In this document: positions 1 through 9,101 of the stretch, one piece after another
Layout: each line of letters begins with the position of its first letter
Numbering within the stretch: position 1 is the first letter of the stretch
Translations under genes and position numbers: made by a program
The notes under the pieces: generated by a model
Databases searched by the model: none
What the model saw: only the letters and a program-made list of their open reading frames with translations
What the model was told of the DNA's origin: nothing
Assembly: GCF_947038635.1 (NCBI RefSeq)
Contig: NZ_CAMQXC010000006.1
Coordinates: forward strand, 1 to 40,377
Length of the DNA: 40,377 nt
From: an uncultured Cetobacterium sp.
GTDB lineage: Bacteria > Fusobacteriota > Fusobacteriia > Fusobacteriales > Fusobacteriaceae
Direction of reading: 5' to 3'

Positions 1-54
1 TATAAAATATTACTCTAAATTTTTTAGAGTTTACACAAAATTTGAAGAAGTCTC

Positions 55-73
55 AGAGTCTGATTAAGACTCT
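55..73 (-). terminator. possible terminator hairpin after the LPS operon
   Basis: A 7-bp perfect inverted repeat (AGAGTCT/AGACTCT, 5-nt loop) lies just past the glf stop codon. A second hairpin (ACTCTAAA/TTTAGAGT, 12-30) follows. Neither has a long U tract on the minus strand, so the termination role is tentative. Confidence 0.35.
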
Positions 74-82
74 AGCTAAATA

Positions 83-1183
83 TTAAAACTCTTTTTCCAC
101 AGATTCTAAAGCAGCTTCTATAACTTCGTGCATATCATAATACTTATAGTTTCCTAATCTTCCACCAAATATTATATTTTTCTCTTTAGAAGCTAACTCT
201 TTATATCTTTCAAAAAGCTCATTATTTTTATCATTATTAACTGGATAATATGGTTCATCTCCTATTTTCCAATCAGCTGGATACTCTTTTGTTATAACTG
301 TTTTATCTCCAGTTCCATACTCAAAATGTTTATGCTCTATTACTCTAGTATAAGGAATCTCTCTTTCTGTATAATTTACAACTGCTACACCTTGATAATT
401 TTCACACTCTAAAACTTCATGTTCAAATTTAAGTGATCTATACTCTAAAGTTCCTAATTCATAATTATAGAACTCATCAATCATTCCTGTAAAAACTATT
501 TTCTCAGCTAAATTTATTAACTCGTCTCTATTTTTAAAGAAATCTACAGATAAATTTACATCTATTCCTTTTAACATCTTTTCTATAATAACATTATATC
601 CACCTTCTGGTATCCCTTGATACTTATCATTAAAGTAGTTATTATCATATGTAAATCTTACAGGTAGTCTTTTTATTATAAAACTTGGAAGTTCTGTTGC
701 ACTTCTTCCCCACTGTTTCTCTGTATATCCTTTTATTAATTTAGTATATATATCTGTTCCAACTAAAGATATTGCTTGTTCCTCAAGATTTTTAGGCTCA
801 ACTATTCCTGATGCTAATCTTTGCTCTTCAATCTTTGCTTTAGCTGCTTCTGGTGTAACTACTCCCCAAAGTTTATTAAATGTATTCATATTAAATGGTA
901 AATTATAAATCTCTCCCTTGTAATTTGCTATAGGAGAGTTTGTATATCTATTAAACTCTACAAAAGAGTTTACATAATCCCATATTTTTTTATTACTTGT
1001 ATGAAATATATGAGCTCCATATTGATGAACATTTATATTCTCTATTTTTTTACAGTAGATATTTCCACCAATATGATCTCTTTTATCTATTACTAAACAT
1101 TTTTTTCCTCTTTTATTAACTTCATAAGCAAAAGTTGCACCAAATAATCCAGCTCCTACTATTAAATAATCATATTTTTTCAT
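83..1183 (-). CDS. glf: UDP-galactopyranose mutase
   Basis: Interconverts UDP-galactopyranose and UDP-galactofuranose, a cytosolic flavoenzyme that supplies galactofuranose for surface glycans. The 366 residues match the usual family length. The N terminus has the FAD dinucleotide-binding GxGxxG (G10-A-G12-L-F-G15). The family stretch HQYGAHIFHTSN lies near residue 50, and the C-terminal GGRLGNYKYYDM, which carries the conserved arginine and tyrosine of the family, is present. It is the last gene of the minus-strand operon and its start overlaps the O-antigen ligase-like gene by 14 bp, so coupled translation is likely. The context says that the LPS or O-chain of this organism probably contains galactofuranose. 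No galactofuranosyltransferase can be named with certainty, although one of the GT enzymes upstream could do it. Confidence 0.95.
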   Translation of the reverse strand: MKKYDYLIVGAGLFGATFAYEVNKRGKKCLVIDKRDHIGGNIYCKKIENINVHQYGAHIFHTSNKKIWDYVNSFVEFNRYTNSPIANYKGEIYNLPFNMNTFNKLWGVVTPEAAKAKIEEQRLASGIVEPKNLEEQAISLVGTDIYTKLIKGYTEKQWGRSATELPSFIIKRLPVRFTYDNNYFNDKYQGIPEGGYNVIIEKMLKGIDVNLSVDFFKNRDELINLAEKIVFTGMIDEFYNYELGTLEYRSLKFEHEVLECENYQGVAVVNYTEREIPYTRVIEHKHFEYGTGDKTVITKEYPADWKIGDEPYYPVNNDKNNELFERYKELASKEKNIIFGGRLGNYKYYDMHEVIEAALESVEKEF

Positions 1184-2930
1184 ATTTCTCTCTCTTTCTT
1201 TTATTGTAAAAATAATAACCTAAATACATAATTAAAAATATTAAAAAATAATATCTAAATCTTTTATTAAAATAAAAGCCTGCTAAAAATAAAATAATTG
1301 TTGATATAAAACCTAACTTTTCTAAAAATCTATTTTTAGTCCCATTTACTTGTAAGGAGTTTATAAAACTTATTCCTATTAAAGAATAAAAAATTATTGC
1401 TTCTGCTCTAATACTATATGGATCAAAAATTCCATATATACCATAGATTATTAATAACATAATATCAAAATTTTTATCTTTTGATTTTCTTAATCTATTT
1501 AATATATAAACCCATATTCCATAGAAAAGAATGGCTCCTGGAATTCCTCTACTTATAACTTGATGAATATATTCATTATGAACATGTATAAACTCTGGTA
1601 AAAATTTTTCTCTACTATTTTTTATATCATTGTACTTCTCTTTAATAGCTTCCTTTTGAAAACTATCTACTCCTATGCCTAGTATTGGGTTTTCTTTTCC
1701 TATGTAATAACCCCTACGCCACATGAGAAGTCTTTGAATATTACTTTCATCTGTTTGGGTGTTAGTTATTGATACTACCAACTCTTTTAGCCTATATTTT
1801 TCATTTCTAAATCCAATACTGATTACTATTGACGAGAATACTACTCCTAAAAAAACTAAAATAATAGCTTTTTTCTTATCATTTTTTAAAAGTTTTATAA
1901 ACAAATATATGCAATATATTCCCAAAGCTACAATCATAGTTCTTCTACTACTAGTTATTATTCCATATAACCCCAATAATAGACTTAGGGCATCTACTCC
2001 TAAATTATATATATTACCATCATAAAAAAGTAGCCTTTCTATTGAATCAGCTACTAATATTGCCATCAACACTCCAAAAGTAAAGGTATATACTCCACCA
2101 AAAACTAAAGGCGATATTAAATTTATTAGTGACAAAACTATTAAAGATATTTTAAAATATTTTTTTAATACCTTTTTATCTTTATAGTCAAAACTCCATA
2201 TTTTCATAACTATTATCATTAAAATTGTATTTTGAAAATAAATGTAGGTTTTTTCATAATTAAAAAAGTTCAGATATTCACTTAATAAACTCAATAGTAA
2301 TAACAAAACTCCTGTAATTTCCAAATATCCAAATTTTATTTTTTTTCGATCTAAATACATTTTTAAAACTGTAAGTGATAAAAATACTCCATTAACTTTA
2401 CTAAGCCATTTTAAATTTAAGGAGATTGATAAAAATACTAAAGCCAAAGAAAAAACTCCAATATTTTTTAGATTAATTTCAACTCCTTTTTTAAAATAAT
2501 ACCAACTTAAAGATAGTATAACTCCAAAATATATAAATATATTTAGAATGTTTACTGTATATATTTTTTTTATATCTTTCCAAGGAATATCAAAATACTT
2601 TTGCCCTACTCCTTTAGGAATTGTTATTGATTTCTTTCCTGAACTAAATTTAAGTTCACTTATCTCTCCTACTGGCGAATTTACATGAAAAATATATCTA
2701 TCTAATATTGTATTTTTAATATTTTTTTCTAATACATTTTTACCATTTACATTTCTCCAAGGATCCTCCATTTCATATCCCATTGGATATAATAAATAAA
2801 GATATCCTTTCCAAATCCCTTCTGTTGTTGTTGCAACTATATCTATATTTCCTTTTTTATAATAAGCTTCTTTAGGTATAATAACAAAAGTCATTAGAAA
2901 AAATAAAAATGGAAGTATGTATTTTTTCAT
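1170..2930 (-). CDS. O-antigen ligase/polymerase-like (WaaL/Wzy) membrane protein
   Basis: Polytopic membrane protein of 586 residues with many hydrophobic segments, fitting the Wzy_C/O-antigen ligase superfamily. A first membrane segment (about 5-20) is followed by a roughly 120-residue soluble, probably periplasmic stretch, then closely spaced helices from about residue 145. The motif HVHNEYIHQVISRG, around residue 443, matches the H-x-H-N loop signature of ligases that move lipid-linked glycan to lipid A-core. Lys/Arg-rich ends suggest cytoplasmic termini. One base separates it from the upstream GT4 gene and it overlaps glf, so it is part of the operon. Ligase and polymerase cannot be told apart from sequence alone; no separate wzx/wzz genes are visible here. 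The N-terminal soluble insert is longer than in simple WaaL proteins. Confidence 0.75.
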   Translation of the reverse strand: MKKYILPFLFFLMTFVIIPKEAYYKKGNIDIVATTTEGIWKGYLYLLYPMGYEMEDPWRNVNGKNVLEKNIKNTILDRYIFHVNSPVGEISELKFSSGKKSITIPKGVGQKYFDIPWKDIKKIYTVNILNIFIYFGVILSLSWYYFKKGVEINLKNIGVFSLALVFLSISLNLKWLSKVNGVFLSLTVLKMYLDRKKIKFGYLEITGVLLLLLSLLSEYLNFFNYEKTYIYFQNTILMIIVMKIWSFDYKDKKVLKKYFKISLIVLSLINLISPLVFGGVYTFTFGVLMAILVADSIERLLFYDGNIYNLGVDALSLLLGLYGIITSSRRTMIVALGIYCIYLFIKLLKNDKKKAIILVFLGVVFSSIVISIGFRNEKYRLKELVVSITNTQTDESNIQRLLMWRRGYYIGKENPILGIGVDSFQKEAIKEKYNDIKNSREKFLPEFIHVHNEYIHQVISRGIPGAILFYGIWVYILNRLRKSKDKNFDIMLLIIYGIYGIFDPYSIRAEAIIFYSLIGISFINSLQVNGTKNRFLEKLGFISTIILFLAGFYFNKRFRYYFLIFLIMYLGYYFYNKRKREKYEKI

Positions 2931-2931
2931 A

Positions 2932-4140
2932 CTACTTCACCTCATTATATAGTCTTATATAATTCTCTCCAAAAGTATCTACTGTAAAATTCTTTTTAAA
3001 AATTTTATAATTTTTATCACCATCTAAAGAAAGTTTTCTATCTTTCCACAAGTTATAAGCCTCATCAAACTCTTTTAAAGCCTCTTCTAAATTATACTTT
3101 TCAAAATAAAATAATCCATTTTCATTATATCTTTTAAAATATTTATTTCCACCTGTTTCACTTAATAACACAGGAGTTCCCATACTCAATACCTCTAATA
3201 AAATCAAATCAAAGTATGTTTTTTCATTTGGTAACACAAACATATCTGAATTTTTTATTATATTATATCCCTCTTTTGTCCATCCAAACTCTACCCAATT
3301 TCTATTTTCTATAGGGGGAAGCTCTTCGCTTATCTCTCCACCTATTACAAAAATTACATCACTATATTTTTCTAAAACTTTTTTTCCCAGTTCTTTTAAA
3401 AAATCATAACCTTTTACTTTATTGTGTCTTCCTATGTAACTTACAATAAACTTTTCTTTAATATCTATCCCTTTATTAGAAAAGAACTTTTCATCTTTTT
3501 CTATATTTTTTATAGGTATTCCTGTTGGAACATATAGTATTTTATTATTTCTATATTTTTCTTCTAATATCTCTTTTATATTTTTATCTTCCTCATAAGG
3601 TTCCTGAGCTTCTTTACAAGGGAAAACAAGATAATCTGCATTTTTAAAAGAATCTTGATCTATTTTTTCTAATCTCTCTCTTAATTTTTTAGGGAAAGTT
3701 TTATAATCCATTTTTATATTATCCTCTATCTCCTCTTGAGCTGGAGTTTTAGGACAGTGACTCGAAAGTAGTGTAACTCCTTTAAAATCTTTCAAAATAT
3801 TCTTTGCTCTATAAAACGAACGAACATCATGGAAGTGTATAATATCATAGTTATTTATAAAAGAATAATCTCCTTCATAAAACTTATAAAATTTATTAAT
3901 ACGTTTTTCTAATTTTTTTGTTTTAAAAAGTTGTTTTTTAAACTCTCTTATAATTTTTCTAATAGCTTCGAAATTTTTCTCTTTTTTTACTTCAACTTTT
4001 TTTATAAAATCTTCGTTATTTAAAAAATCAATATTTTCTATGTTATTCTCTTTTATATAACTTTTTAAATTATATAAATATCCACTTGGTCCTCCAACTG
4101 GTCCTAATGGATAATCATTCCATATTAAAACTTTCTTCAT
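2932..4140 (-). CDS. glycosyltransferase family 4 (GT-B fold)
   Basis: A 402-residue GT4-type enzyme, predicted to act in the cytoplasm on a lipid-linked LPS intermediate. The N-terminal half contains the loop GGPSGYLYNL, typical of the acceptor domain. The C-terminal half has the nucleotide-sugar domain with IVSYIGRHNKVKGYDFL and a variant E-x7-E region near residue 315 (NEKTYFDLILLEVLSMGTPV). The donor and acceptor sugars cannot be told from sequence. It overlaps the next gene (GT8) by 4 bp at the start, a tight translational coupling. It is more divergent than the other two GT4 genes of this operon and is not their recent duplicate. Confidence 0.85.
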   Translation of the reverse strand: MKKVLIWNDYPLGPVGGPSGYLYNLKSYIKENNIENIDFLNNEDFIKKVEVKKEKNFEAIRKIIREFKKQLFKTKKLEKRINKFYKFYEGDYSFINNYDIIHFHDVRSFYRAKNILKDFKGVTLLSSHCPKTPAQEEIEDNIKMDYKTFPKKLRERLEKIDQDSFKNADYLVFPCKEAQEPYEEDKNIKEILEEKYRNNKILYVPTGIPIKNIEKDEKFFSNKGIDIKEKFIVSYIGRHNKVKGYDFLKELGKKVLEKYSDVIFVIGGEISEELPPIENRNWVEFGWTKEGYNIIKNSDMFVLPNEKTYFDLILLEVLSMGTPVLLSETGGNKYFKRYNENGLFYFEKYNLEEALKEFDEAYNLWKDRKLSLDGDKNYKIFKKNFTVDTFGENYIRLYNEVK

Positions 4141-5024
4141 TTTTTCCCCTTCAATATATATCTTATTTTTCTAGTTTTAAGTTTAAACTTAACTAGTTCT
4201 CTTTTTAAAATATTTTTCAGTGTTTTGTTCTCCTCTTCAAATCCTTTCCAAGGTGTTTCATTTAAATATCTCCAATACAGATGTTTATAAGGAGAGTAAC
4301 TTCTACAATCCCATGGTTTTACATCTCCGGTAAAGTGAACTATTCCAATTTCACTTTCTAAACAGTTATTTTCCTCACTGTTCCCATGAGTATAATTCCA
4401 AATTAAATCATTTATCATATAGTCATTTTCAAACATTATATTTAATGCATCTTGCTCATTTAGTTGTAATTCTCTGTCTGGACTTAAACAATAATCTATT
4501 GTTTTTAAAAACTTACTGTTTTCTCTTAATTTTTTTAAATCCATTACCATAACGCCTGCGTTAAAATATGTTCGTTCTAAACTCAGATTCAACCTTTGCA
4601 AACTAGATTTCTGATCTTTTTTTCCATCTAAAATAACGCCAATGGATTTTCCATTTAAATCCATTTCATATAATTTTTCCAATGGTTTTAGAACAACTAT
4701 ATCACAATCTAAATATATTGCTCTATCCTCATTTTTTAGAAATTCAGGAATAAATAATCTTGCAAAAACTATCGAACTAAGATGTGTCCCTACTCCTACT
4801 TTAAATTTTTTTAGAATCTCTTTATTCATTTCAATATAGTTTATATTTGAATTATAAGATTTTACCATCTCATTTAATCTACTTTTACTTTCAGAAGAAA
4901 GATTTTCATAAATTATATTTATGTTCCAATTCTCTTTAGAATTTTTTAAAACAGACAGTAAAGTTGCTCCTAGATGTCTTCCATAACTATTTTTTTCATT
5001 TATTATTAATACTAGGTTTTTCAT
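4137..5024 (-). CDS. glycosyltransferase family 8 (LgtC/WaaJ-like)
   Basis: A 295-residue GT-A enzyme of the GT8 family, which transfers hexose from UDP-sugar with retention, typically galactose or glucose onto LPS core. The DxD metal motif is seen as YLDCDIVVLKPL around residues 103-114. The C-terminal HFTGDVKPW gives the H-x-x-G-x-x-K-P-W signature of the family. The C terminus is Lys/Arg-rich, as in LgtC-like enzymes, which use it to touch the membrane. The start is supported by an AAGGAG Shine-Dalgarno sequence. The reading frame overlaps the upstream GT4 by 29 bp and the downstream one by 4 bp. Confidence 0.9.
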   Translation of the reverse strand: MKNLVLIINEKNSYGRHLGATLLSVLKNSKENWNINIIYENLSSESKSRLNEMVKSYNSNINYIEMNKEILKKFKVGVGTHLSSIVFARLFIPEFLKNEDRAIYLDCDIVVLKPLEKLYEMDLNGKSIGVILDGKKDQKSSLQRLNLSLERTYFNAGVMVMDLKKLRENSKFLKTIDYCLSPDRELQLNEQDALNIMFENDYMINDLIWNYTHGNSEENNCLESEIGIVHFTGDVKPWDCRSYSPYKHLYWRYLNETPWKGFEEENKTLKNILKRELVKFKLKTRKIRYILKGKK

Positions 5025-6213
5025 CTATGACTCCTTCGTACTCTTTTATAACTATATCACTTCTAAATTCAAGAACTCTTTTTTCAATAGTTTTCTCATA
5101 TTTCTCTAGCTCTAATGGATTATTTAAAAGATTCTGTAACCCAGCTGAAAGAGCTTTATAATCTCCCACATGGAACAGCACTCCTGATTGACCACCTTTT
5201 AATATCTCATAAGGCCCTGTTGGACAGTTTGAAGATATTACAACTTTCCCACATATCATAGCCTCTATTAAAACTGTTGGAAGTCCTTCATAGTTTGAAC
5301 TATGTACAAAGAGTTTACTATTTCTCATCCAAACATATGGATTTGTTGTTTTTCCTATAAGAACTATACTACCTTCTAGTCCACTCTCTTTTATAAGATT
5401 CTCAATCTCTTTTCTATCTGGTCCATCTCCAACTATATAAAGTTTCTCTTTTACTCCATTTTCTACTGCTAATTTGTATCCCTTTATTAAAGTAGCATAA
5501 TCTTTTTGCACAGTATCAAGTCTAGAAACAGCAATGATATAATCATCTTTTATTAACTCTTTCTGCTGCTCATTTAATCCACTCATATCTTCAGACAGAT
5601 CTAAAATTCTTTTAAAATTAAATGGGTTGTAAACTCTTTCAACCTTTCCTTTTAAGTATGGATAGATATCCTCTAACTCTGCCTTCATATCATCGCATAT
5701 AGCTACCACTGTATCATATTTAGCTAAGTTCTTACCAAATCTAATAATTTTAGATTCTTTTTTTAATAACTTTGGAACAGAGTTATGTATCCAAACAATC
5801 TTTCTTTTAGCTTTTAGTTTTTCAACGTATCTTCTAGCACCCCAATCATAGTCTAAAAACACATCTACTTCACCATATTTTTTCTCTATCTCTTTCAATA
5901 CATCTTTAGTTTTATTTACCACAAAACTATGTTCCTTACTCATCAGTAAATTATACATAAATTTGTGGTATAGATTTTTCTTTCTCTCTCTATGGTAGTG
6001 AGTTTTTTCAATTAATGCCTCTGGTTTTAGAAAATATATATCTATACCCTTTGGAACCTGATCTAGAAACACATTCTCTTTACCTGAATTATCCTCTATT
6101 ATTAAAGAGATGTTATATCTATTACCATCTAAATTTTGTAGCATCTCTATTAGTACTCTTTCTAAACCTCCCATACGAAGGCTTCCACTTCTAACAACTA
6201 AATTCTTTTTCAT
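4996..6213 (-). CDS. glycosyltransferase family 4
   Basis: A 405-residue GT4 enzyme. The N terminus carries the glycine-rich acceptor-domain loop (RMGGLERVLIEML), and the C-terminal domain has the clear E-x7-E donor-binding signature YEGLPTVLIEAM followed by CPTGPYEIL. It is closely related in plan to the 9102-10268 gene (shared GGxERVLI start and EGLPTVxIE-CPTGPxEIL end), so the two probably arose by duplication within the operon and then diverged. Acceptor and sugar are unknown; a role in LPS core or O-chain assembly is inferred from its neighbours. It overlaps both flanking genes by 20-30 bp. Confidence 0.88.
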   Translation of the reverse strand: MKKNLVVRSGSLRMGGLERVLIEMLQNLDGNRYNISLIIEDNSGKENVFLDQVPKGIDIYFLKPEALIEKTHYHRERKKNLYHKFMYNLLMSKEHSFVVNKTKDVLKEIEKKYGEVDVFLDYDWGARRYVEKLKAKRKIVWIHNSVPKLLKKESKIIRFGKNLAKYDTVVAICDDMKAELEDIYPYLKGKVERVYNPFNFKRILDLSEDMSGLNEQQKELIKDDYIIAVSRLDTVQKDYATLIKGYKLAVENGVKEKLYIVGDGPDRKEIENLIKESGLEGSIVLIGKTTNPYVWMRNSKLFVHSSNYEGLPTVLIEAMICGKVVISSNCPTGPYEILKGGQSGVLFHVGDYKALSAGLQNLLNNPLELEKYEKTIEKRVLEFRSDIVIKEYEGVIDEKPSINNK

Positions 6214-7273
6214 CTCTCACCTCTTTTAGAGCCTTTTTAAAATCCTCAACCTCTATACTATTTATATTCAGTGCTGGATACTCTTTATCTAAAATATCTT
6301 TTCTTATTTTTTTAGGTGTTACTATTTTTAACCAAGGTATATTGTGAATAAAAGCACCATTATTATCTTTAAACAGAATAACTCCCTTTTTTCTAAGAGC
6401 AAAGCAAGCGTTATAAAGTCCTGAATCAAATCCTATAAATAAGCAACTTTTAGCAACTACTTCAAAAACCTCTTTCAGAGATGTTTTATTTACAAGATTC
6501 TCGATATTTCTCTCTCCTAAAAGTTCTATTAACCTTTTAGCATAACTATCTTGCAAATCTCCATTTCCAACTAAAACAATTTTTCTATCTGGATACTGAT
6601 TTTGTACCTCTTTTAAATACTCAGCCATTAAAATTGGTGAGCATACCTTTTCTCTTCCTGTTGAGCCAACAGCTACAACAATATCTTTTTCCTCTACTTT
6701 AAATAATCCACCAATGTCTGGTGTTAACTCTTCTCCAGTTTTATCTATATTTAAAATCTCTTTTCCCATAATAGCAACTTGATTCATTACATAATCATTC
6801 TCTAAAATATAACTCTTTGTATAATACTTATTATTTCTTTCAACTTGCCAATTTAGATCACATTTTCCTATTCTCTCTGGAATAAAAAGATTTCCAACAG
6901 TAATATCATTTGCAAATTCAATATTTATATATGTAGAGAATCCCATAGAGTTTAGTTCATACATTTTTTTAAGTCTTGGAAAGAAATTTTTTCTATCTTT
7001 TCTAGAATACTCTATAGTTTTATACCCTAGCATATCCCCAAGCTTTGTGTATCCACTTTTCATTAAAACATAGATATTATCTTTTCCATATTTTTTTTCT
7101 ATCTCTTCCATTAGTTTTGTTCTTACTAAGATATCCCCTATACCATCACAACTTTTTACTAAGACCTTTCCTGTAGGTTTAAATCTATTTTTAAAAAAGC
7201 TAAGTATAAATCTAACTAAATAAAGGTTTATTCCCTCCTGTATATAGGATTTTTTTAAGTACTTTTTATCCAT
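6191..7273 (-). CDS. glycosyltransferase family 9 (heptosyltransferase-like)
   Basis: A GT9-type protein of the ADP-heptose:LPS heptosyltransferase family. A GDGIGDILV-like loop appears early (SCDGIGDILVRTKLM) and the donor domain has VAVGSTGREKVCSP, then IVLVGNGD and IGFDSGLYN, the usual place of the D-S/T-G signature. I prefer the ATG at 7273 to an upstream in-frame GTG at 7285. An AGGGGTGG Shine-Dalgarno sits 8 bases before the ATG, and the ATG then overlaps the upstream stop as TAATG, a typical coupling. Predicted length is 360 residues. The acceptor sugar is not known; the GT9 family also covers enzymes that use other nucleotide sugars. Confidence 0.85.
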   Translation of the reverse strand: MDKKYLKKSYIQEGINLYLVRFILSFFKNRFKPTGKVLVKSCDGIGDILVRTKLMEEIEKKYGKDNIYVLMKSGYTKLGDMLGYKTIEYSRKDRKNFFPRLKKMYELNSMGFSTYINIEFANDITVGNLFIPERIGKCDLNWQVERNNKYYTKSYILENDYVMNQVAIMGKEILNIDKTGEELTPDIGGLFKVEEKDIVVAVGSTGREKVCSPILMAEYLKEVQNQYPDRKIVLVGNGDLQDSYAKRLIELLGERNIENLVNKTSLKEVFEVVAKSCLFIGFDSGLYNACFALRKKGVILFKDNNGAFIHNIPWLKIVTPKKIRKDILDKEYPALNINSIEVEDFKKALKEVRDEKEFSC

Positions 7274-8013
7274 TAAACTTTCCACCCCTTATTTCTTAAT
7301 TTAACTTTTAGCCCCCTTATCTTCTCTACTAAGGAAAGTTTTTTAAAGTTCTTTATAGTATAAGCTAAAGCATATCCTAAATCTCTTTTTACTCTATAAT
7401 TTTTTTCAACTTCATAATCTCTTTCTAAAACTAATAGATCATTTTTTAAAGTTAATATATCATAAGCTCTTTTAAAGTGCCAAAAGTGCTCGCTTTTAGC
7501 TTGAGTATCTATAATTTTTATACCATCCTTAGTTTTTATAAAGTTTGATGTATTTAAATCTCCATGATAGATACCTTTTTCATGTATTTTTTCTACCATA
7601 TCCATAATTATGTCTATATCCTCTATAGTTCTAATTATCTCTCCGTCAATATACTCCATAAGTATAAAACTCTCTTTTAGAAAAACACCTCTTTTTACCA
7701 TTACAGCTAAGGGCTCTATAAAAAAATCTAGCCCCATATTTTTAGCTGTTTCCACATTTATAAAACTTGTTAGTCCCTCACCTTTTTTAAATATTGTTTG
7801 AATCTTTCTTTGAGGTATAACTGTTTCAGCTTTTGGAGATTTTAAAACATAAAATCTCCCATCTATCTCTATTTTAGCTACATAGTTTCTCTCTGTATTT
7901 TTATACTCGTCAATTACTTTATAATTTTTATCTAAAACTATTTCAGCTAATCTTTTATTGCTTTCATTTTTATAGTATATTTTAAACTCTTTATATAACA
8001 CATCTTTTATCAT
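7273..8013 (-). CDS. LPS core heptose kinase-like (WaaY/RfaY family)
   Basis: Small protein-kinase-fold enzyme (246 residues from the ATG at 8013) resembling WaaY/RfaY, which phosphorylates heptose in the inner core of LPS from the cytoplasmic side. The catalytic loop HGDLNTSNF gives H-x-D-x4-N, and IIDTQAK gives the metal-binding Asp that replaces DFG. An ATP-binding Lys is visible in the YVLKSPKAE stretch. The protein is preceded in frame by GTG-TAT, but the ATG fits the GAAGAGAG Shine-Dalgarno better. Flanking GT9 genes on both sides support a heptose-containing core as substrate. Core phosphates would raise negative charge and help the divalent-cation cross-linking of the outer membrane. 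Confidence 0.8.
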   Translation of the reverse strand: MIKDVLYKEFKIYYKNESNKRLAEIVLDKNYKVIDEYKNTERNYVAKIEIDGRFYVLKSPKAETVIPQRKIQTIFKKGEGLTSFINVETAKNMGLDFFIEPLAVMVKRGVFLKESFILMEYIDGEIIRTIEDIDIIMDMVEKIHEKGIYHGDLNTSNFIKTKDGIKIIDTQAKSEHFWHFKRAYDILTLKNDLLVLERDYEVEKNYRVKRDLGYALAYTIKNFKKLSLVEKIRGLKVKLRNKGWKV

Positions 8014-9079
8014 ATACACTCTCTTCTAAAATTTTATTTACATTTTCTACAACTTCATCTAATGATACTCCCTCTACTGTATATCCACTTTTTGTACCTC
8101 TTACAATTTCATATCTCTCACTTTTAGGTTCAAATAGTTTTGCACTATTCTCTGTTAAAGGATATATTCCTACAATTGGAATATTGTAGGCTGAAGCTAT
8201 ATGAATTAGCCCTGTATCTACACTTACTAGCATATCACTATACTTTAAAATTCCTGCAGCTTCTCCAATTCCATTCGTTTTAGGAAGCTGTTTTATATTT
8301 TTTCTATTTAAACTATCTACTAACTCTTTTAAAATCTCATATTCACTTGGTAAACTAATTATGTATGCAACTATATCCTTATTTAAATTTGTAAGCTTTA
8401 AACTTAGCTCTTTCAATTGTTCTAGCGTTAAACTTCTAGGTTCTGAACTTGCTCTATGATTAACAACTATATTTACTTTATTTTTTTCAAAATAGTTTTC
8501 ATATTTTCTTTCATTCTTACCAAGATACAACTTATACTTTCTATTCTCTTTATGTAATCCCAAAGGTTTTAAATAATCCATATTTATATCTACTGCGTGA
8601 GCATCATCTTTTACATCTATATAGCTATCAAAAAGTGTTAATTCATCTTTTTTTATACCAAACTTTTCCAGTCTATATCTTCCAATTAGATACTTTGGTG
8701 CCATAAGTTTCAATGATAACGTGTGAATGAATCTACAATTATTTGTAAAATCAAAATATAGATCATACTTTTTTCTATTTCTTAAAGCACCCTTTATCTG
8801 TCTATAACTTTTTATAAACTTATTCCTTGTAGGTTTTTCATTAATCTCAATTACCTCATTAATATACGGTATATTTTCCACTAAACACTTTGCACCTTTT
8901 ACCACAGTTATATCAATTTTTACATCCTCATTTAACTTAGAAAGTGCTTCAAGCATTGGAGTTTTTACAACAATATCTCCTATTCTTCCACCACCAATAA
9001 GCACTTTTTTAATCTTTTCCTTTTTGATACCTTCTCTTCTTTTTTTTCCAACTAACTTTATAGCTAATCCCCTAACCAT
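7991..9079 (-). CDS. glycosyltransferase family 9 (heptosyltransferase-like)
   Basis: A 362-residue GT9 enzyme. The N-terminal loop GGGRIGDIVVKTPMLEAL is the family's acceptor-domain signature, and the C-terminal domain has VNHRASSEPRSL, followed by SVDTGLIHIASAYNIPIVGIYP, a very typical GT9 donor-site block. The N terminus is rich in Lys/Arg, consistent with membrane association. It lies 22 bp downstream of the GT4 at 9102 and overlaps the heptose-kinase-like gene by 23 bp. It is one of three GT9 genes in this operon; the three are clearly different, so they probably add successive sugars rather than being redundant. Confidence 0.9.
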   Translation of the reverse strand: MVRGLAIKLVGKKRREGIKKEKIKKVLIGGGRIGDIVVKTPMLEALSKLNEDVKIDITVVKGAKCLVENIPYINEVIEINEKPTRNKFIKSYRQIKGALRNRKKYDLYFDFTNNCRFIHTLSLKLMAPKYLIGRYRLEKFGIKKDELTLFDSYIDVKDDAHAVDINMDYLKPLGLHKENRKYKLYLGKNERKYENYFEKNKVNIVVNHRASSEPRSLTLEQLKELSLKLTNLNKDIVAYIISLPSEYEILKELVDSLNRKNIKQLPKTNGIGEAAGILKYSDMLVSVDTGLIHIASAYNIPIVGIYPLTENSAKLFEPKSERYEIVRGTKSGYTVEGVSLDEVVENVNKILEESVYDKRCVI

Positions 9080-9101
9080 AATCCCTCTCCCTTATATATA
9101 T